From assembly GCF_964218355.1 (NCBI RefSeq), contig NZ_CAXPMC010000016.1:62001-126000 (forward strand): a DNA stretch of 64,000 nucleotides. Direction: 5' to 3'. The notes beneath the pieces were generated by a model. The model was not told where the DNA came from, did no database searches, and saw only the letters and a list, made by a program, of their open reading frames with translations. How positions within the stretch are numbered: position 1 is the first letter of the stretch; the number at the start of each line of letters is the position of its first letter. Made by a program: the position numbers and the translations under genes. The DNA is from Ferrovibrio sp964218355. Lineage in GTDB: Bacteria; Pseudomonadota; Alphaproteobacteria; Ferrovibrionales; Ferrovibrionaceae. Positions 26,001 through 33,740 of the stretch are shown in pieces.

Positions 26001-26733
26001 GGCGCCAGCGGTAACCGAAACCGGGATAGGTTTCGATGGCATCGAAACCGGGATCGAGATCGCGGAATTTCTGCCGGATGCGTTTGACCATGGCACGGAC
26101 ATTGGCCCGGTAGCCGTCAGGTCCGTGGCCGGCCTCGAAGCCGGCCCCGCGGATCGCATCGTATATCTCGCGATAGCCGACATCGCGGCCGATGCGCTGC
26201 GCCAGCAGGTGCACCACCTTGAATTCGCCATGGGTCAGATCGACCTGATGGCCATTCCAGGCCGCACGGGCGCTGGCCACGTCCAGCACCAGCCCGCCGC
26301 TCGCCGGCAGAACCGCCGCATCCGCCGTCGGCACCTTGGCGGTCAGGGCGATTCGCAGGCGCTGCAGGATGATGGCGAAGCTCTTGCTCTTGTCGACGAA
26401 ATCGACGGCGCCCAGCCGCAATCCCTTTTCCTCGAAGATCGGCTGGTTCAGACCGGTGAGGAACAACACCGGCAGGTCGTAGCCGGCTTGGCGCAGTTTT
26501 TCCAGAACGGCCGGTCCATCCTGTTCAGGCATCTGCCAGTCCAGCAGCAGGGCTGCCGGCTGGTTGCTCTGCGCCAGCCAGTCCAGCAGGGCCGCACCGC
26601 CGGCAAAGGCAACGGCACGGTAGCCCGCCTCGGCCAGATTGGCAGAGACGGTTTCGCGGAACAGCGGATCGTCATCCACCACCGCAACCACCGGGGTGAC
26701 TGCCTGGCGGGCGGTTTCAGGGGCGGGGGGCAT
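25993..26733 (-). CDS. OmpR-family response regulator
   Basis: A 246-residue regulator with receiver domain (acidic cluster Asp20-22, phospho-acceptor Asp65 in LLLDWQMPEQDG, lysine in FVDKSKSF) and a C-terminal winged helix (LTHGEFKVVHLLAQRIGRDV, ending YPGFGYRW). ATG 26733 is preferred to an in-frame TTG at 26742 because AAGGA is correctly spaced only for the ATG. It overlaps both its neighbours: the lipoprotein gene by 17 bases and the kinase by eight. The target genes are unknown. Confidence 0.9.
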   Translation of the reverse strand: MPPAPETARQAVTPVVAVVDDDPLFRETVSANLAEAGYRAVAFAGGAALLDWLAQSNQPAALLLDWQMPEQDGPAVLEKLRQAGYDLPVLFLTGLNQPIFEEKGLRLGAVDFVDKSKSFAIILQRLRIALTAKVPTADAAVLPASGGLVLDVASARAAWNGHQVDLTHGEFKVVHLLAQRIGRDVGYREIYDAIRGAGFEAGHGPDGYRANVRAMVKRIRQKFRDLDPGFDAIETYPGFGYRWRHG

Positions 26734-27190
26734 TGCGGGCAATCCTTGCTAAGCAGCGATCCGCCTGCGCACTGCGTTCGACCGAATCGTTCACTTCGTA
26801 TTGCAGGGCATAGAAGTCGCTGCGGGCGGTATCGAAGTAGAGATAGGCGGCCAGCCGGCAATCCTCATGGCCGAATTCCATCACGCGCGCGGGGGGCGCT
26901 TCGCGCTCCGCCCGCGGTGTGCCGAACTGACGGATCAGCGCCTGACGGTTCAGGCCAACCACCAGCGGACGGCCGGCCCCGTCGGTGACCAGTCCGGGCG
27001 ACGCCAGGCCGGGCGGCAACGGCTTGCTGCGGGGCACCGGCACGGCGGTACGCGGCGGCGGCCCTGCCGGCACGGCGGCGGGCGGCGGCGCTGACGGTGT
27101 CGGCGGGGATGCCGCCGGCGGCTGCAGCAGCGCGCAGCCAGCCAGCAGGGTGACGGCACTCATTGCCGGCACCAGATTGCGGAGCCCCAT
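26717..27190 (-). CDS. Putative lipoprotein encoded with a two-component system
   Basis: A 157-residue product when read from ATG 27190: MGLRNLVPAMSAVTLLAGC is a lipoprotein signal with lipobox LAGC, followed by a Pro-rich linker and a folded part containing GLNRQALIRQFGTPRAERE and FGHEDCRLAAYLYFD. Upstream in-frame starts at 27232 and 27301 exist, and none has a clear ribosome site. No family was recognised, although the LIRQFGTP segment resembles small outer-membrane lipoproteins. Its 3' end overlaps the response-regulator start, so it may be an accessory sensor or a regulated surface protein of the same system. Confidence 0.6.
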   Translation of the reverse strand: MGLRNLVPAMSAVTLLAGCALLQPPAASPPTPSAPPPAAVPAGPPPRTAVPVPRSKPLPPGLASPGLVTDGAGRPLVVGLNRQALIRQFGTPRAEREAPPARVMEFGHEDCRLAAYLYFDTARSDFYALQYEVNDSVERSAQADRCLARIARNAPRP

Positions 27191-27552
27191 GGACCGGAGG
27201 CGGGGCAGGACGGAGAAAACCGGAATCGGCATGGTTGCGACGATACGCAAGCAGCCGCCAAGAGAAAAGGCATGTCTCATACCGGATAGGGTCAGGCACA
27301 AAGATAAACATGCCGGAATGCGATATTAATTCCATAGTAATTCCTGTGATATTCCTGTGATCATCCGGATATATACTTGTGACTTCCGCAATAATTCGCG
27401 TCATTCTGCAAATATCCATTGCGCGCCGATCCGACATTCCCAAATGCTGGGGCAGCAGATCGCGTCCTCCGGCCCTCCCGGACTGTAGCGCCGGAGGAAG
27501 CGGCCTCTGCCGAATGTCGCGAACCTGAAGAATTGCCCGAAAGGAGACCTTG
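27191..27552. other. AT-rich intergenic region with 11-bp tandem repeat
   Basis: About 360 bp between the divergent lipoprotein genes. It contains the perfect duplication ATTCCTGTGAT (27340-27350 and 27351-27361) in an unusually AT-rich stretch (27305-27420), where promoters for both directions could lie. AAGGAGA at 27541-27547 is the ribosome site of the next gene. An antisense open frame across it is not supported. Confidence 0.5.
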
Positions 27553-27780
27553 ATGCTCAAGTCGCAGATCGCCGCCCTCGCCGTCACCGGCCTCGTTGCG
27601 GCCGGTTGCAGCGGCATGAACGAGCAGCAGCAGCGCACCCTTTCTGGTGCCGCCATTGGCACCGGCGCCGGCGCTGCCATCGGCCTGATCACCGGCCACA
27701 CGCTGACCGGCGCCATCATCGGCGCAGCCGCCGGCACTGCCGGCGGCCTGCTGTACCACGAGGAGCAGAAGAAGAAATAA
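27553..27780 (+). CDS. Small glycine-zipper lipoprotein
   Basis: A 75-residue lipoprotein: signal peptide MLKSQIAALAVTGLVAAGC (lipobox VAAGC, Cys19), then SGAAIGTGAGAAIGLI and TGAIIGAAAGTAGGLLYH, a double glycine-zipper hairpin that inserts in membranes, and a Lys-rich end. Similar small proteins are common outer-membrane or osmotic-stress-related lipoproteins. ATG 27553 is used; the preceding TTG (27550) is too close to AAGGAGA. Confidence 0.8.
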   Translation: MLKSQIAALAVTGLVAAGCSGMNEQQQRTLSGAAIGTGAGAAIGLITGHTLTGAIIGAAAGTAGGLLYHEEQKKK

Positions 27781-27887
27781 GTTGTATTTCTGCGGAGCGG
27801 CGCGCCACGCCTGCCTCATCCCGTGGCGGATCCCCCATCCGTCACCGCGCCGCGGCCCGGTCGCCGCCCCACCCCCGGCCTGGCCCC

Positions 27888-27933
27888 CGCCATCGTCACC
27901 CCGGTTCCTCTGCTAGCCGGGGCGACGATGGCG
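27888..27933. other. Long inverted repeat (hairpin), possible terminator
   Basis: CGCCATCGTC (27888-27897) pairs with GACGATGGCG (27924-27933), and after one mismatch CCCCGGTT pairs with AGCCGGGG, leaving an eight-base loop. The stem totals about 18 bp. No T tract follows on either strand. It lies 110 bp after the glycine-zipper gene and may end its transcript or be a dispersed palindromic element. Confidence 0.5.
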
Positions 27934-28042
27934 GATCCGCAGAGACCGGCGGCGCCTTGCGCAGGATTTGTTTACCTTTTCCGTATTTCCTCCTGGCAGG
28001 CCCGCAATGGTCCTGCCCTCCCCATAATCAGCCGAGGCAGTC

Positions 28043-28192
28043 ATGCTGACCAACACGCTGCTGATCTACGTCACCCAGGAAGCCCTGTCGAAGGCCCGCG
28101 CCCGCCTGCTGGCCCGCCGCCGCACCCGCAACGAGCGCGCGGCCCGCCCAACCATGCGCCGCCGTCGCCGCGACGCAGCCACCCGCCACTGA
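28043..28192 (+). CDS. Small Arg-rich protein, 49 residues
   Basis: ATG 28043 follows GAGG (28034-28037) and opens 49 codons ending TGA 28190-28192. The product starts MLTNTLLIYVTQEALSKARA, predicted as an amphipathic helix, and ends in an Arg cluster (RPTMRRRRRDAATRH). No known family. It might bind nucleic acid or membranes. It is followed 21 bp later by a strong hairpin. Support is the ribosome site and codon pattern only. Confidence 0.5.
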   Translation: MLTNTLLIYVTQEALSKARARLLARRRTRNERAARPTMRRRRRDAATRH

Positions 28193-28208
28193 CATCCTGC
28201 CGGCACGA

Positions 28209-28237
28209 CAAAAGGCCCGCCACCTGCGTGGCGGGCC
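28209..28237 (-). terminator. Intrinsic terminator of the phnCDE transcript
   Basis: GGCCCGCCAC (28214-28223) and GTGGCGGGCC (28228-28237) form a perfect 10-bp stem with a CTGC loop. Read on the minus strand it is followed by TTTTGTCG, the expected U tract, so it terminates transcription arriving from phnE. On the plus strand it could also stop the small Arg-rich gene. Confidence 0.85.
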
Positions 28238-28266
28238 CAGTCCGGAAAACGAGGAAACCGCGCCGG

Positions 28267-29079
28267 TCAGATCAGCAGCTTGCGGATCCGTGCCGAGATC
28301 ACGTCCACTGCACTGACCAGCAGGATGATCATGATCATCACCGCGCAGGTCTGGGCAAACTGGAAGCCGCGGATCACTTCCCACAGCACCACGCCGATGC
28401 CGCCGGCCCCGACCATGCCGACCACCGAAGCCGAGCGCAGGTTGGATTCGAAACGGTAGAGCGAGTAGGACACCCATAACGGCATCACCTGCGGGATGAC
28501 GCCGTAGACAACCTCCTCGACGGCATTGGCGCCGGTGGCACGGATACCCTCCACAGGCTGCGGGTCGATGGCCTCGACGGCTTCCGAAAACAGCTTGGCA
28601 AGGATACCGGTGGTATGCACGAACAGGGCCATGGCGCCGGCGAAAGGCCCCAGCCCCACCGCCACCACGAACAGCATGGCGAAAACCATCTCGTTGATGG
28701 CACGGCAGGCATCCATCAGGCGGCGCACCGGCTGGTGGATCCAGGGCGGCGTGATATTGGCCGAAGCCAGCAGGCCGAAGGGCACCGCGAAAACCACCGC
28801 CAGCAGGGTGCCCCAGATGGCGATATGCAGGGTGACGATCAGTTCTTCCAGGTAATAGCGCCAGTCGGTGAAATCGGGCGGAAAGAAATCGCTCAGGAAG
28901 GTTGCCATGTTGCCGGCATCGGCCCACAGCTTCATCGGCGCAATCTCGGCCCCCTGATAGGACCAGACCACGGTGGCCGCGATCAGGCCATAGACCAGCA
29001 TACGGCCCAGCGAAGCCTTCAGCCCGGGTTTCGGCGGGCGGATCGGATGATCGTGAACGACAGCTGCATTAACGGACAT
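28267..29079 (-). CDS. phnE: Phosphonate ABC transporter permease
   Basis: A 270-residue inner-membrane permease of the PhnCDE importer. Several hydrophobic helices and the cytoplasmic EAA loop EGIRATGANAVEEVVYGVIP are visible, and SYSLYRFESNLRSASVVGMV is a typical PhnE segment. ATG 29079 follows GGGAA; more upstream in-frame sequence overlaps the phnD gene end. It is last in phnCDE and is followed by a terminator. Confidence 0.93.
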   Translation of the reverse strand: MSVNAAVVHDHPIRPPKPGLKASLGRMLVYGLIAATVVWSYQGAEIAPMKLWADAGNMATFLSDFFPPDFTDWRYYLEELIVTLHIAIWGTLLAVVFAVPFGLLASANITPPWIHQPVRRLMDACRAINEMVFAMLFVVAVGLGPFAGAMALFVHTTGILAKLFSEAVEAIDPQPVEGIRATGANAVEEVVYGVIPQVMPLWVSYSLYRFESNLRSASVVGMVGAGGIGVVLWEVIRGFQFAQTCAVMIMIILLVSAVDVISARIRKLLI

Positions 29080-29140
29080 GGCGCGGTTCCCGGCAGGAAA
29101 ACCGGCGGGGCGGCCGTGACCGCCCCGCCGTGCGTTCAGA

Positions 29141-30112
29141 TTACGAACCCATCTGCTTGTTGAGATCGGCCAGCTTGGCCTCGATCTCGGCCAGCTTCTT
29201 GGCTTTCTCGTCAGCGGCCATATTGGCATCGGCCTCCAGCTTCAGCTTGTCGCGGAACAGGCCGAGCTGGCGGATCGGCAGCAGCTGCTTGTTCGAGGAT
29301 TCCTTGAACGGCGCCCACTGCAGGGCGGTCAGCACCTTTTTCTCGGCCTCGTCCTTGGTGCCGTAGGTCAGGAAGAAGGACTTGACCTTCTTCTTGTCGG
29401 CATCCGAGAGATCCTTCCGCCAGACGATCGGATCCGACGGAATCAGGGGCGACTTCCATATCTCCTTGATCTGTGCATGCTTTTCCGGCGCCGTCTTCTT
29501 CAGGCGGTCCATGTTCTCGGTATTGTTGGTGGCGACATCCACCTGCTTGTTGGCCACCGCCAGGGCATTGGTCTCGTGATTGGCGGTTACCACACGGGTG
29601 AAATGCTTGCGGATGTCGATATTGTTCTGGCCCCAGGCGAAGTAGCTCGGCACCAGGAAGCCCGAGGTCGAGTTCGGATCGCCGTTGCCCAGCGTGTACT
29701 TGCCCGGCGCAGCAAGCAGATCCTTCAGCGAGTTGACCGGGCTGTCCTTGTGCACCAGCAGCAGCGACCAGTAACCGGGCGAGCCATCGGACGCCACGGT
29801 CTGCACGAAGACCTCGCCGTCAGCGCGGTCGACGGCCTGGATGGCAGAGGCATTGCCGAACCAGGCAATCTGCACCTTGTTGAAGCGCATGCCTTCGATG
29901 ATGCCGGCGTAGTCAGGCGCGAAGAAGGCATTCACCTTCATGCCGGTCTGCTTTTCCATATCGGCGAGGAAGGGGGTCCAGAGCGGCTTCAGGTTGGCCG
30001 TCGACTCGGTCGAGATGATGCCGAAATTGATTTCCTTCAGATCGGCAGCCTGGGCCGAGCCGGCCAGTGCGGCCGCGGCAACGGCAGCAGTCAGGAAAGT
30101 GCGACGAAGCAT
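29141..30112 (-). CDS. phnD: Phosphonate ABC transporter periplasmic binding protein
   Basis: A 323-residue secreted binding protein. Signal peptide MLRRTFLTAAVAAAALAGSAQA is cleaved before ADLKEINFGI. The mature part contains GSPGYWSLLLVHKDSPV and GNGDPNSTSGFLVPSY, the PhnD/phosphite-binding-type segments that line the ligand pocket. It captures phosphonates (or possibly phosphite) for PhnC/PhnE. GGGAGAA precedes ATG 30112. The C-terminus is Lys/Ala-rich and helical. Confidence 0.92.
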   Translation of the reverse strand: MLRRTFLTAAVAAAALAGSAQAADLKEINFGIISTESTANLKPLWTPFLADMEKQTGMKVNAFFAPDYAGIIEGMRFNKVQIAWFGNASAIQAVDRADGEVFVQTVASDGSPGYWSLLLVHKDSPVNSLKDLLAAPGKYTLGNGDPNSTSGFLVPSYFAWGQNNIDIRKHFTRVVTANHETNALAVANKQVDVATNNTENMDRLKKTAPEKHAQIKEIWKSPLIPSDPIVWRKDLSDADKKKVKSFFLTYGTKDEAEKKVLTALQWAPFKESSNKQLLPIRQLGLFRDKLKLEADANMAADEKAKKLAEIEAKLADLNKQMGS

Positions 30113-30155
30113 GGTTTTTCTCCCGGTTGGTAAACGTAAACGGATGGAAAGACGG

Positions 30156-31046
30156 TCAGGCCAGCAGGGCCTGCATGCGCGGCAGTGCGCGCGAAGAAGC
30201 GGCCGAAGCAGGCGTGCCGCCGGCCGGCTGGTTGTCGTCCGCCGGCACAGGCATGTCGCCTTCCAGCGAGCCGAAATCGAGATCGGTGTTGTTGCCGTAG
30301 ATGCCGCGCAGCAGGGCCGAACTGACCGAGGCGGCCGCGCCGTCATACATCACCTTGCCATCGCGCAGCGCGACCACACGGCCACAGTATTTGAGGGCGA
30401 AATCCACCTGGTGCAGCGAAACGACGACGGTGACATTGTCGGTACGGTTGATCTCCGCCAGGGTCTCCATCACCTTGCGCGAGGATTCCGGATCCAGCGA
30501 GGCAATCGGCTCGTCGGCCAGGATCACCTCGGCCTGCTGGACCAGGGCGCGGGCGATGGCGGCGCGCTGCTGCTGGCCGCCCGACAGGGTCGAGGCACGC
30601 TGAAAGCTGCAATGGACAATGCCGACGCGGTCGAGGGCCGCCACCGCGATCCGGCGCTGCTCGTCGGTGAACAGGCGGAACAGGCTGCGCCAGAGCGGCA
30701 TGCGGCCGAGATTTCCGGCCAGCACATTGGTGATCACCTGCATGCGGCCGACCAGGTTGAACTGCTGGAAGATGAATCCGATATTGGCGCGGGTGGCGCG
30801 GATACCGCGGGCGATGCGGCCTTGCTGCTGTACCATGCGGCCGCCGACAGCGATCTGGGCAAGCTGTTCACGATCACCGGCCATCAGGCCGGCCACATGG
30901 CGCAGCAGGGTTGACTTGCCCGAACCAGAAGCACCGATCAGGGCCACCATCTCGCCCGGCTGAATCGTCAGCGAAACATTGTCGAGCGCGCGCTTGCCCG
31001 TCCGGAAGGTTTTCGATAGATGGGCAATCTCGATGGCGGCGCGCAT
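30156..31046 (-). CDS. phnC: Phosphonate ABC transporter ATPase
   Basis: A 296-residue ABC ATPase with Walker A GASGSGKST (38-46), FQQFNLVGRMQVITNVLAGN (the PhnC-specific Q-loop region), signature LSGGQQQR, Walker B VILADEP and switch His in SLHQVD. It carries a 30-residue Pro/Ala/Ser-rich C-terminal tail beyond the normal family length. It heads phnCDE. ATG 31046 is preceded by AGGGGAG. A CTGTCAT half Pho box lies about 54 bp upstream. Confidence 0.93.
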   Translation of the reverse strand: MRAAIEIAHLSKTFRTGKRALDNVSLTIQPGEMVALIGASGSGKSTLLRHVAGLMAGDREQLAQIAVGGRMVQQQGRIARGIRATRANIGFIFQQFNLVGRMQVITNVLAGNLGRMPLWRSLFRLFTDEQRRIAVAALDRVGIVHCSFQRASTLSGGQQQRAAIARALVQQAEVILADEPIASLDPESSRKVMETLAEINRTDNVTVVVSLHQVDFALKYCGRVVALRDGKVMYDGAAASVSSALLRGIYGNNTDLDFGSLEGDMPVPADDNQPAGGTPASAASSRALPRMQALLA

Positions 31047-31099
31047 GCGACTCCCCCTGTGGACCGTCTGCGGTGTGCGGGCAGCCATAGCAACCGGGC

Positions 31100-31106
31100 A
31101 TGACAG
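31100..31106 (-). promoter_or_regulatory. Possible Pho-box half-site upstream of phnC
   Basis: CTGTCAT on the minus strand, 54 bp upstream of the phnC start, equals one arm of the PhoB box. The second arm four bases on (GGTTGCT) is poor, so PhoB control is only suggested. Confidence 0.3.
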
Positions 31107-31196
31107 TTCTGTTGCGGTTCGGCGACGCCGGGGTGAAATCGCCCGCTGGCACGGCCTCCGGCAGGACCCTTCCCGGACTCGTCTAGGGAGTATTGC

Positions 31197-31892
31197 GTGG
31201 CTGACCGATTCGCCCTGTATCTTGCTCCGCCTGCAGATGATCCGCTGCACGGCTTCGCCGCCGCCTGGCTGGGCCGCGACCCTGAAACCGGGGAAAGCGT
31301 GACCGCGGCAGCGGCGGGCGGCCTGTCGGCATCCCGGATCGCCGCCCTGACCGCCGAGCCCCGCCGCTATGGCCTTCACGCCACCCTGAAACCGCCTTTC
31401 CGCCTCGCGGATGGGTGCAACGAGGCGCAGCTGATCCTTGCGCTGGAGCAGTTTGCAGGCCGCCGCCGGCCCTTCCGGCTGCCGCCGCTGCAACTGGCGG
31501 CTCTGGGTGGCTTCCTCGCGCTGCGCCCTTCAGCCCCGTCAGCGGAAGCCGATGACCTGGCCGCCGCCTGCGTGCGGGAATTCGATCCGTTCCGTGCATC
31601 CGCCGACGAGGGGGAACTGGTCCGCCGCCGCGCCGCGGGTCTCACCCCCCGGCAGGAGGAATATCTGCTGCGATGGGGCTATCCTTACGTGCTGGAGGAG
31701 TTCCGGCTGCATTTCACCCTGACCGGCCGGGTGACCGACGAGGCCGAACGGAGCGCCCTCCTGCAGCATCTGGAGCGGGAGACGAAACCCTTCACCCGCA
31801 AGCCCGTTGCGGTGGATGAAATCTGCCTGTTCGTGCAGCCGGCGCCGGACGCGAATTTCCGGATCGCCGGACGCTACCGCCTCGGCGGCTAG
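31197..31892 (+). CDS. DUF1045 phosphonate-locus protein, 2H-phosphoesterase-like
   Basis: A 231-residue protein typical of phosphonate operons (the DUF1045 family). Two H-x-T motifs are visible, YGLHATLKPPF (about 58-68) and LHFTLTGRV (about 171-179), the hallmark of 2H phosphoesterases that open cyclic phosphodiesters. The PhnP enzyme, which normally hydrolyses the cyclic ribose phosphate made by PhnJ, is absent here, so this protein is a good candidate for that step. The GTG start at 31197 follows AGGGAG. It is divergent from phnC and convergent with the LysE gene (4-base overlap). Confidence 0.85.
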   Translation: MADRFALYLAPPADDPLHGFAAAWLGRDPETGESVTAAAAGGLSASRIAALTAEPRRYGLHATLKPPFRLADGCNEAQLILALEQFAGRRRPFRLPPLQLAALGGFLALRPSAPSAEADDLAAACVREFDPFRASADEGELVRRRAAGLTPRQEEYLLRWGYPYVLEEFRLHFTLTGRVTDEAERSALLQHLERETKPFTRKPVAVDEICLFVQPAPDANFRIAGRYRLGG

Positions 31893-32527
31893 CCGCGCAG
31901 GCTGCTGCCGATCAGCCGCAGGCCCAGCAGGGCCATCACGCCGCCGGCGCAGCGGTCGATCCAGTGCTTGCCGCGCAGATAGGCAGCGCGCGGCCGGGTG
32001 GCCGAGAAGGCAACCGCGACCAGCGCATACCAGCCGCATTCGACCGCGAAAACCAGCGGCGGCAGCACCAGAATCAGGGCGGCCGTCGGCTGCGCCGGCA
32101 GCAGGGCGGCGAAGATGCCGGCATAGACGACCGCCGTCTTCGGGTTGCTGAGCTGGGTGACCAGCCCAGTGACAAAGGCGCGCAGCAGGCCGCGCGGCCG
32201 CGACGCTTCCGTCATGTCGTCCGGCACCGCCAGCGGTGCGCGGGCACCGCGCCAGATGCGCCAGGCCAGCAGCAGGAGATAGGCGCCGCCGGCCAGCCGC
32301 AGCAGCAGGTAGAGCCAGTCGACGCTGGCCAGCAGGGCGATCAGACCGGCCAGGGCCAGTGCGGCGAAGACGACCCCGCCGAACCCCATGCCGGCAGCAG
32401 CGGCCAGTCCGCGGCTGCGGCCGCCGGCGACCGCGATGCGGGCGACCAGCAGAAAACTCGGCCCCGGGCTGGCGGCGCCGATGGCGATGGCAGTGACGAT
32501 GCCGAACAGCGGCAGCAGGATGTCCAT
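31889..32527 (-). CDS. LysE/RhtB family amino-acid exporter
   Basis: A 212-residue inner-membrane protein with about six helices and the LysE-type signature GAASPGPSFLLVARIAVAGG, plus VTQLSNPKTAVVYAGIFAALLP. It exports amino acids or derivatives in related systems. Located 67 bp after phnN on the same strand, it may belong to the phn transcript and could expel an amino-phosphonate breakdown product; this is inference. ATG 32527 is chosen for its position before the first helix. Confidence 0.85.
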   Translation of the reverse strand: MDILLPLFGIVTAIAIGAASPGPSFLLVARIAVAGGRSRGLAAAAGMGFGGVVFAALALAGLIALLASVDWLYLLLRLAGGAYLLLLAWRIWRGARAPLAVPDDMTEASRPRGLLRAFVTGLVTQLSNPKTAVVYAGIFAALLPAQPTAALILVLPPLVFAVECGWYALVAVAFSATRPRAAYLRGKHWIDRCAGGVMALLGLRLIGSSLRG

Positions 32528-32594
32528 GGCGGTCTCCGGATTCGGGGTCGCCGAAGTATGCCAGAGCGCAACGGCCCCGGCATGCGCAATCGGG

Positions 32595-33158
32595 TCAGGT
32601 GGGCGCCGTCTCCAGCAAGGCAATGAAAGCGGCAACCGATCCGGTCAGCGCACCGTCGTTGCGCAGCACAGCCACATCTGAACCCGACAGCGTGAAGGCG
32701 GCGGCGCGCGCCAGCCGCTCCTCGATCTCGGCCGGCGTCTCGCGACCGCGGGCCGTCAGCCGCTGCCGCAGTATCTCGGGCGAGGCCGTGACCAGCACCA
32801 CCAGCAGGCCGGGATATTTCCGTCGCGCCGCGTCGATCACGGCGCGCGAGACGTTGATCACCACCTGCCGGCCGGCGGCGAGATCGGCGTCGATGGCGGC
32901 CGGGATGCCGTAATGCAGGCCATGGGCCGGCCATGAAAGGGCAAAGTCGCCACGTGCCTGCATCGTTGCAAAGTCCGCCTCGCTGACCGGGATATAGGCT
33001 TCGCCACCCAGCCCCGGCGCGCGGGTCACATACCGGTGCGGGAAGACCACATCGTCGCGGCCGGCCAGCGCCGCATGGGCGCCGTCGATCACGCTGTCCT
33101 TGCCAACCCCGCTGGGGCCGACCACCAGCACGAGGCGGCCGTGCTTTGCTGCCGCCAT
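32595..33158 (-). CDS. phnN: Ribose 1,5-bisphosphate phosphokinase
   Basis: A 187-residue guanylate-kinase-like protein with P-loop GPSGVGKD (14-21), FPHRYVTRAPG and the FALSWPAHGLHYGIP segment characteristic of PhnN. It phosphorylates ribose 1,5-bisphosphate to PRPP, the last step of the C-P lyase route. It starts four bases after the HD-domain gene ends, so they form one unit. Confidence 0.94.
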   Translation of the reverse strand: MAAAKHGRLVLVVGPSGVGKDSVIDGAHAALAGRDDVVFPHRYVTRAPGLGGEAYIPVSEADFATMQARGDFALSWPAHGLHYGIPAAIDADLAAGRQVVINVSRAVIDAARRKYPGLLVVLVTASPEILRQRLTARGRETPAEIEERLARAAAFTLSGSDVAVLRNDGALTGSVAAFIALLETAPT

Positions 33159-33162
33159 CGGT

Positions 33163-33714
33163 TCAGGCTGCCGTTTTCAGGGCGGCCACCATGACCGGCC
33201 GGTAATGGTCGAGGTCGGGGGTCTTCAGCTTCGGCGTCTTGGCCGCATCGTCCCAGCGCCGCAGCATCACTGCGTCGGCCGCATGGGGCTGCGCCATGAA
33301 GGCCGCGGCTTCTTCGGGACTGTAGATGCCGCCCTGCAGCTCCAGGCTGGTCTGCGAGGCCTGCGACAGGCCGGCCCAGTAGGCTGGCTCGGCACGGCAG
33401 AGATAGCGCTTGGCATCCACATGCAGCCGCACCGGCGCCACCACCGCCTCGGGGAAATACCGCTCCAGCCAGTCAGCCGCCACCGATTCGTGGCCGGCAT
33501 CGACACCCTGCTCGGCCAGCCCCTCGTCGCCGTCGCCGACCAGATGGCCGATATCATGCAGCAGGCAGGCGGTGATCAGTGCCGGCGACGACCCGGTGCG
33601 CTCGGCATGCATGGCGCATTGCAGCGCATGTTCAAGCTGGCTGACCGCCTCCATGCCGTAGCGCTCGGCACCGGCCTTTTCCAGCAATGTGACGATATGG
33701 TCCAGGATATCCAT
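33163..33714 (-). CDS. HD-domain phosphonate oxygenase-like protein (PhnZ/TmpB type)
   Basis: A 183-residue HD protein of the type found in phosphonate operons. Residues corresponding to the di-iron oxygenase PhnZ are present with matching spacing: Tyr19 and Glu22 (PhnZ Tyr24/Glu27), His29, His53-Asp54 and His57 in LLHDIGHLVGD, His75 (DAGHE), His98 and Lys102 (LHVDAKRYL). PhnZ oxidatively cleaves 1-hydroxy-2-aminoethylphosphonate to glycine and phosphate, but no PhnY dioxygenase partner is in the window. It sits between phnM and phnN. Its exact substrate is therefore open. Confidence 0.85.
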   Translation of the reverse strand: MDILDHIVTLLEKAGAERYGMEAVSQLEHALQCAMHAERTGSSPALITACLLHDIGHLVGDGDEGLAEQGVDAGHESVAADWLERYFPEAVVAPVRLHVDAKRYLCRAEPAYWAGLSQASQTSLELQGGIYSPEEAAAFMAQPHAADAVMLRRWDDAAKTPKLKTPDLDHYRPVMVAALKTAA

Positions 33715-33740
33715 GACGCGCCCTCCCTGCTCCGCCCCGC

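Noticed and set aside
27361..27819. 152-codon minus-strand frame over the glycine-zipper gene
   Set aside because: It is antisense to a gene with a clear signal peptide and ribosome site.
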